From an uncultured Spirochaetales bacterium (lineage in GTDB: Bacteria; Spirochaetota; Spirochaetia; Sphaerochaetales; Sphaerochaetaceae): 17,658 nt of DNA. The position numbers and the translations under genes were made by a program. The stretch is from assembly GCA_945947045.1 (NCBI GenBank), contig CAMEXG010000018.1:1-17658 (forward strand), in the 5' to 3' direction. Of this stretch, positions 14,259-17,658 are shown one piece after another; the first letter of the stretch is position 1; each line of letters starts with the position of its first letter. The notes below the pieces were generated by a model. It ran no database searches. It saw only the letters and a list, made by a program, of their open reading frames with translations, and had not been told where the DNA came from.

Positions 14259-15569
14259 TTATTGACGCATCCTTCTACAAAGAACGGAAAGTTCTCTATA
14301 TTTCTCATCAAGCTTATCATCGATCTCAGAGAGTCCTCTTATTTCTCCAACCTCTTTCTTAATAAAGTATGGAGGATAGAGCATATAGTCGTCTTTTTCT
14401 ATTGTGTCTCTCTTTATTCGTATTGCCCTACCTTTTAGATCCCCTGCGTTTTCTTCATCTCCAGAAATAGAAGCAGCGATTTCTGAACAAGTAACGTCAT
14501 CAAAGACAATATCGACTTCATCAAGATTAAGCATCAATACTTCTTCTCTCTTATTGCTTCCATCAATGGAAATAATATTGGAGAACCTTCTATCAAAAGA
14601 AAGAACAGAGAGAGAAGAATCAATATTGAAGACCTCTTTTCTAATCTTGTTTGCTAGTCCCTTACCAAAAGACAACAAAGTTGCGGATACGAAGAATAGT
14701 GTCTTTGCGCCTCTTTCAATCAAGGTCTTAATTATTGAAAAACCTTCACCCAGAGAATAGTTGGATTCACGGATCACTCTCATTCCTACATTAAGAACGG
14801 AGAAAGATAATACTTTATTGGGATACTCTAACCCGTTGTTATTTTTGTTTTTTAAGCTTTCTTCCCCTGTTATTTGCCCAATAAACCTACATCTATTTAG
14901 TTTATCTTTCGAAACTGTCATTATCAGAAGCATCTTTGAGAGAGTTCTTTCATAGATGTCATCAATTGAAAACAGAACATCACACTCTTTATCTTTACCA
15001 ATAGACATGAAGAGGCCAGGAAGAGTTTTGGACTCAACGAGAATATAATCACCATGGGTTATAGATAGAATAGATTGAGAAAGTCTGACTTCGTCATTTG
15101 TATAATGCCTTGAAATATCTCTTCTCCAGATAAAAGCCAAGAGATCATATATCTCATCCACTTCTATCTCAAAGCCACAAGAAGAGAAGAAAGAAGAGGT
15201 GGACGTTTCAAATCCTCTACTTAGTTCCTCCTTCAGATTAAGGCTGAGTTTATCACGAAGGGAACTGATAAATGAGAATATCTCATACTCTTCCATTCCA
15301 CAATTCTTCTCTATCCATCTGGCTCTATAAGCAAGTTCCGTCAACTCTTTATAACCCAGGCCATTGGCAATATCTATTCTATTCTCGTTTTCTTCTTTAT
15401 TCTTATCTTCGCTTGTAAGATAAACAAAGAAGAGATAGACGATCAGCTTACCTACTATATCGAGGCCGCAACACTCATGGGATCCAATATGATTACTAAG
15501 CTGCATAGCTTTTTCAAAAAGAGATTTTCTTTCTGAAGAAGAGTGGTTGATGTTTCTATCTAATGTCAT
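14259..15569 (-). CDS. HsdM-like protein with degenerate N6-methyltransferase motifs
   Basis: A 436-residue protein whose layout follows type I DNA methyltransferase subunits. It has an N-terminal helical domain (16-53), then RHYTNDEV (154-161) in the place of 'YTP-x-EV', a Rossmann-like region, and a segment AKTLFFVSATLL...IRKEVF (288-314) matching 'GGRAVVVLP-G-LF...IRK-L'. The C-terminus DDYMLYPPYFI (393-403) is like 'N-Y-LSP-RYV', with a helical end. The catalytic parts are not recognisable: the SAM loop DPxxGSG is replaced by VESKTLPGLF (178-187), and NPPF/Y by something like FSVLNVG (256-262). So methylation is unlikely. Its ATG overlaps the stop of the HsdS-like gene (ATGA) with AAGGAGG 7 nt upstream, showing a coupled pair. 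No HsdR is present. The family call is mine by motif order and would need a profile search. Confidence 0.65.
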   Translation of the reverse strand: MTLDRNINHSSSERKSLFEKAMQLSNHIGSHECCGLDIVGKLIVYLFFVYLTSEDKNKEENENRIDIANGLGYKELTELAYRARWIEKNCGMEEYEIFSFISSLRDKLSLNLKEELSRGFETSTSSFFSSCGFEIEVDEIYDLLAFIWRRDISRHYTNDEVRLSQSILSITHGDYILVESKTLPGLFMSIGKDKECDVLFSIDDIYERTLSKMLLIMTVSKDKLNRCRFIGQITGEESLKNKNNNGLEYPNKVLSFSVLNVGMRVIRESNYSLGEGFSIIKTLIERGAKTLFFVSATLLSFGKGLANKIRKEVFNIDSSLSVLSFDRRFSNIISIDGSNKREEVLMLNLDEVDIVFDDVTCSEIAASISGDEENAGDLKGRAIRIKRDTIEKDDYMLYPPYFIKKEVGEIRGLSEIDDKLDEKYRELSVLCRRMRQ

Positions 15570-16153
15570 ACCGACGCCTCCTTAGAGAAGAACAATATAT
15601 CATTTCTCTCTTTTTCCAATTCCATTATCTCAGAAGATAACCTCTTGAACTTCAGGTAGTTTTTATATCTCTCGCTTATTCTCTTTATTTCCGGTTCACT
15701 GAATTCAGGAATCTCCAATTCAGCTACAGACTCATTACTTAAGATAGTCATAACTCTTCCACTTCTAAGTCTCTCAATCTGGTTCCAAGCATACTTGGAA
15801 GAGAGGAAGGCCATAATAAAATATGGGTTATATTTCCCATCTATCCCCCTGATAATCACAGAAAAAGAAGGAACAATAAGGCCCTCGTCTTCTTCTCTAT
15901 CTATAGTGCAGCTGTCATAAGGAGTAGAGAGTTTCATTATTACGTCGCCCATTTTTGTATAGAACTTTTCTTTCACTTCTCTATTTAGCTTTACCTTTTG
16001 TAAAAGAGAGTGATCAATAAGGCCATCGTTTATAGCCTTCGGAACAAGAATCTTACCCTCCTGTAAGGAAGGATCATTATTCTCTCCCTCATATACTACA
16101 CGCCGTGTCAGGACACCGGTAATAATATCATCAGTAATTTCTTTTAGTTTCAA
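15566..16153 (-). CDS. HsdS-like single target-recognition-domain protein
   Basis: A 195-residue half-size type I specificity subunit. Features of the fold: an opening MKLKEITDDIITG, the block GDVIMKLSTPYDS near the middle, NPYFIMAFLSSKYAWNQI, then RSGRVMTILSNESVAELEIPEFSEPEIKRI, and a C-terminal coiled-coil helix with LSSEIMELEKERNDIL. Standard HsdS has two such domains; half-size forms dimerise. The frame can start at a TTG at 16159, but that codon directly abuts GGAGG. The TTG at 16153 stands 6 nt after GGAGG and is the right start. It overlaps the next gene by 4 bp and follows the second sigma gene by 76 bp. It most likely binds specific DNA and carries the HsdM-like partner. Confidence 0.75.
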   Translation of the reverse strand: MKLKEITDDIITGVLTRRVVYEGENNDPSLQEGKILVPKAINDGLIDHSLLQKVKLNREVKEKFYTKMGDVIMKLSTPYDSCTIDREEDEGLIVPSFSVIIRGIDGKYNPYFIMAFLSSKYAWNQIERLRSGRVMTILSNESVAELEIPEFSEPEIKRISERYKNYLKFKRLSSEIMELEKERNDILFFSKEASV

Positions 16154-16229
16154 ATACAACCTCCAGATTTAGTTTAGTTTATCATTCGCAAAAGAAGGGG
16201 TCTACATGTTTTAAATAGTTTAATCAGTT

Positions 16230-16985
16230 TTAAGCAGCCCAAGACTCCAGCATAATTCTTATTTTCGCCTTGATGGCATTCTTTCTATTGACGATTGTAT
16301 TTTCTGATACTTTCAATATCTTTGCCATCTCTTTGTTAGATATCTGCTCGTTTCCAAAGAGTCCATAAGAATAGACGATGATATTTCTCTCTTCTCTACT
16401 GAGATTTGAGATGGCTCTATAGAGAGCTCTGATCTCTTCTTCTTTATACACATTGTCTTCAAAGGAGTCTTCACCTGCAAAGTCCAAGAAAGAAGAGTCG
16501 TCTTTATCATTAAGCATGTTGTCTAGTGATAAAGTTCCGTTGACTCTCTCAGCCCACTTTACAGTTTCAAGTGTCTTTTTTGAGTTTATGCCTGAATACT
16601 TCATTAAGTTGTCATCAGTGTCATCAAGGCCTTCTTCTTTAATCCTAGCTCTTGCTTTATTGAGGCTTTTGATTTCATTGAGTTTTGTGGATCCAATACT
16701 CATTACATCCTGCTTTTCTCTTATATAGTCAAGAATTGCTTGATCTATGCATCTAGTAATATAGGAAGAGAAGGCACCCTTTTCCGGGTTAAATTTAAAG
16801 AGGTTATTATATAGTGATGAAATAGCTTCCGATTGGTATTCATCATAATGACATGAATTATAACCTGTGGCAAATCTCTTAACTTCCCTCTCGATAATAT
16901 ACTCTGACGCTTCTAATAGAGCCCTAAATGCCTTATTGTCTTTTCTTGCATCCATTGCCAGAGAATCTAAATCATACTTACCCAT
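16230..16985 (-). CDS. Sigma-70 family RNA polymerase sigma factor (second copy)
   Basis: A 251-residue alternative sigma factor, paralogous to the one at 12256-13017. Region 2 includes YDEYQSEAISSLYNNL and KGAFSSYITRCIDQAILDYI. Region 4 has NKEMAKILKVSENTIVNRK as the helix-turn-helix. Both copies share the segment starting (V/M)-(T/S)-IG after region 2, SYG-FG and NT-VNRKNAI. Unlike its paralogue it has the low GC content of the surroundings. An in-frame ATG at 16997 overlaps GGAGG, which stands 5 nt before the ATG at 16985; the latter is chosen. It heads a likely operon with the HsdS-like and HsdM-like genes (76-bp gap, no terminator seen between). No anti-sigma gene is visible beside either copy. 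Confidence 0.9.
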   Translation of the reverse strand: MGKYDLDSLAMDARKDNKAFRALLEASEYIIEREVKRFATGYNSCHYDEYQSEAISSLYNNLFKFNPEKGAFSSYITRCIDQAILDYIREKQDVMSIGSTKLNEIKSLNKARARIKEEGLDDTDDNLMKYSGINSKKTLETVKWAERVNGTLSLDNMLNDKDDSSFLDFAGEDSFEDNVYKEEEIRALYRAISNLSREERNIIVYSYGLFGNEQISNKEMAKILKVSENTIVNRKNAIKAKIRIMLESWAA

Positions 16986-17153
16986 ATTTTCCTCCATAAA
17001 AGACTAAAATAATCCAACACAAATCAACCCCACCCATAATTGGGGAGTAGACAGATATAAAAAATCAAAAAATCAAATTCGATTAACAATCACATCAAAG
17101 AGACATTAGATATAAATACAAACATAAGATCTCCTTTTCGCCGCCACATATGA

Positions 17154-17237
17154 TGACAACAAAAATAATATAAAATAAAAAATCTCACTTAACTGTTTTA
17201 TCTTCCTTAATCCTAATTAATGCACCTATTGTTGTCA
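17154..17237. repeat. Inverted repeat TGACAACAA ... TTGTTGTCA
   Basis: Two perfect 9-bp arms (17154-17162 and 17229-17237) 66 nt apart. The right arm overlaps the -35 element of the minus-strand promoter for the second sigma gene. The spacing is too long for one small dimer and would suit a looping or two-site repressor, if it is functional. Confidence 0.4.
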
Positions 17238-17238
17238 A
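17210..17238 (-). promoter_or_regulatory. Candidate promoter for the second sigma operon
   Basis: On the minus strand a perfect TTGACA (17233-17238), a 17-nt gap, then TAGGAT (17210-17215, four of six consensus bases). Transcription would start near 17203, giving a leader of about 220 nt before the sigma ATG at 16985. Confidence 0.5.
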
Positions 17239-17341
17239 CTATTATTTTGTTTTATTTTTATTAATCATTATCAATATCAAAAAAACTAACATCTCATACC
17301 TTTAATATAAAAGGATTAGAAGAAAAAAAACCAAGTATTTG

Positions 17342-17388
17342 TTTCTCCTGCTACTCTACACTAAAGAAAAGTAGAAATTAAGGAGAAA
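17342..17388 (+). promoter_or_regulatory. Hairpin that sequesters a ribosome binding site
   Basis: TTTCTCCT (17342-17349) is the exact complement of AGGAGAAA (17381-17388), the ribosome site of the gene at 17392. Inside it CTACT (17351-17355) pairs with AGTAG (17370-17374). Together they form a two-part stem of 13 bp that hides the ribosome site, 3 nt before the start codon. Confidence 0.55.
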
Positions 17389-17391
17389 GCC

Positions 17392-17658
17392 ATGGATAGA
17401 AATGAAATGATAAGCTTCGAGGAAATGGAAAAGGCAGAAGGCAATGTTGATACAGACGAAGAAAACATCTGCTACAGAATCGAAAGCGTCATACATGATA
17501 TGATGGAATCGGATGGAGAAGTCGATTACCTGTTATTAAGCTACGCAACTGATGATATCCTTTGGGATTGCTATCAAGCAGAGTGTGTTTCTTCAGGTCT
17601 AGGCCTTACCTATTACAGTAGTGAGGATCACATGTACTATGAGATTATCTTCAATGAC
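17392..17658 (+). CDS. Hypothetical acidic protein, 5' part only
   Basis: The first 89 codons of a gene that runs off the right edge without a stop. The translation begins MDRNEMISFEEMEKAEGNV, is strongly acidic and includes a segment DYLLLSYATDDILWDCYQ, with later SSGLGLTYYSSEDHMYYEI. I recognise no family, and there is no signal peptide. AAGGAGA lies 5 nt before the ATG and is part of the hairpin at 17342-17388, so translation may be regulated. It is divergent from the second sigma operon. Confidence 0.7.
   Translation, partial: MDRNEMISFEEMEKAEGNVDTDEENICYRIESVIHDMMESDGEVDYLLLSYATDDILWDCYQAECVSSGLGLTYYSSEDHMYYEIIFND

Larger units (their letters stand above)
16998..17391. other. 394-bp divergent regulatory region
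   Basis: No gene is visible between the second sigma gene and the gene at 17392. The stretch is about four-fifths A+T. It holds a minus-strand promoter (17210-17238), a 9-bp inverted repeat (17154-17162 and 17229-17237) and, next to the plus-strand gene, a hairpin that covers its ribosome site. A short GC-containing palindrome-like piece, CCCCACCCATAATTGGGG (17029-17046), lies in the sigma leader. Confidence 0.5.

Noticed and set aside
14259..16153. A functional type I restriction-modification system
   Set aside because: There is no HsdR in the window, and the methyltransferase motifs of the HsdM-like protein are not recognisable.
12256..16985. Whole right half as a prophage or integrative element
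   Set aside because: No integrase, attachment repeats, structural or replication genes are visible, so the idea has no direct support.

Overview
The window is AT-rich bacterial DNA with dense genes, strong AGGAGG-type ribosome sites and heavy AGA codon use. There is no rRNA, tRNA, CRISPR array or integrase to fix the host. The first gene, with its octapeptide-repeat tail, resembles the C-terminal tails of Rpn/PD-(D/E)XK 'putative transposase' proteins that are common in gut spirochaetes and other low-GC gut bacteria. A host-associated spirochaete is my best guess, held weakly. Chromosome versus plasmid cannot be decided.

Layout. (1) 1-460: end of an Rpn-like gene and its terminator. (2) 466-6240, minus strand: a two-gene operon for an AddB-like and an AddA-like recombination helicase-nuclease. 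(3) 6365-9550, plus strand: a tight operon of a CbbX/SpoVK-like AAA+ ATPase, a catalytically complete ClpP, and a 190-residue protein with a His-Gly/Cys pattern like clan CD (caspase/CHAT) peptidases. (4) 9647-12163, plus strand: a membrane zinc-ribbon/SHOCT protein, then a full-length paralogue of the AAA+ protein whose catalytic residues are almost all replaced. (5) 12256-13017, minus: a sigma-70 family factor in an unusually GC-rich patch, with a leader of about 310 nt behind a good promoter. (6) 13491-13949, plus: an unrecognised protein, followed by a 3' region with a strong terminator. (7) 14259-16985, minus: a second, paralogous sigma factor, a single-TRD HsdS-like protein, and an HsdM-like protein that seems to have lost its methyltransferase motifs. 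(8) 16986-17658: a regulatory-looking gap and the start of a plus-strand gene whose ribosome site can be folded into a hairpin.

How the parts may work together. The most interesting unit is 6365-12163: an AAA+ ring protein, ClpP, a possible second protease and an apparently dead AAA+ partner. It reads like a dedicated regulated-proteolysis machine with a non-ClpX/ClpA unfoldase, and the active ATPase even ends in a Met-Gly-Phe like the ClpP-docking tripeptide. The second theme is decayed enzyme paralogues kept as intact genes: the pseudo-ATPase and the pseudo-methyltransferase. The third is a pair of sigma factors, each with a TTGACA promoter far upstream of the start codon. None of these links is proven by sequence alone.
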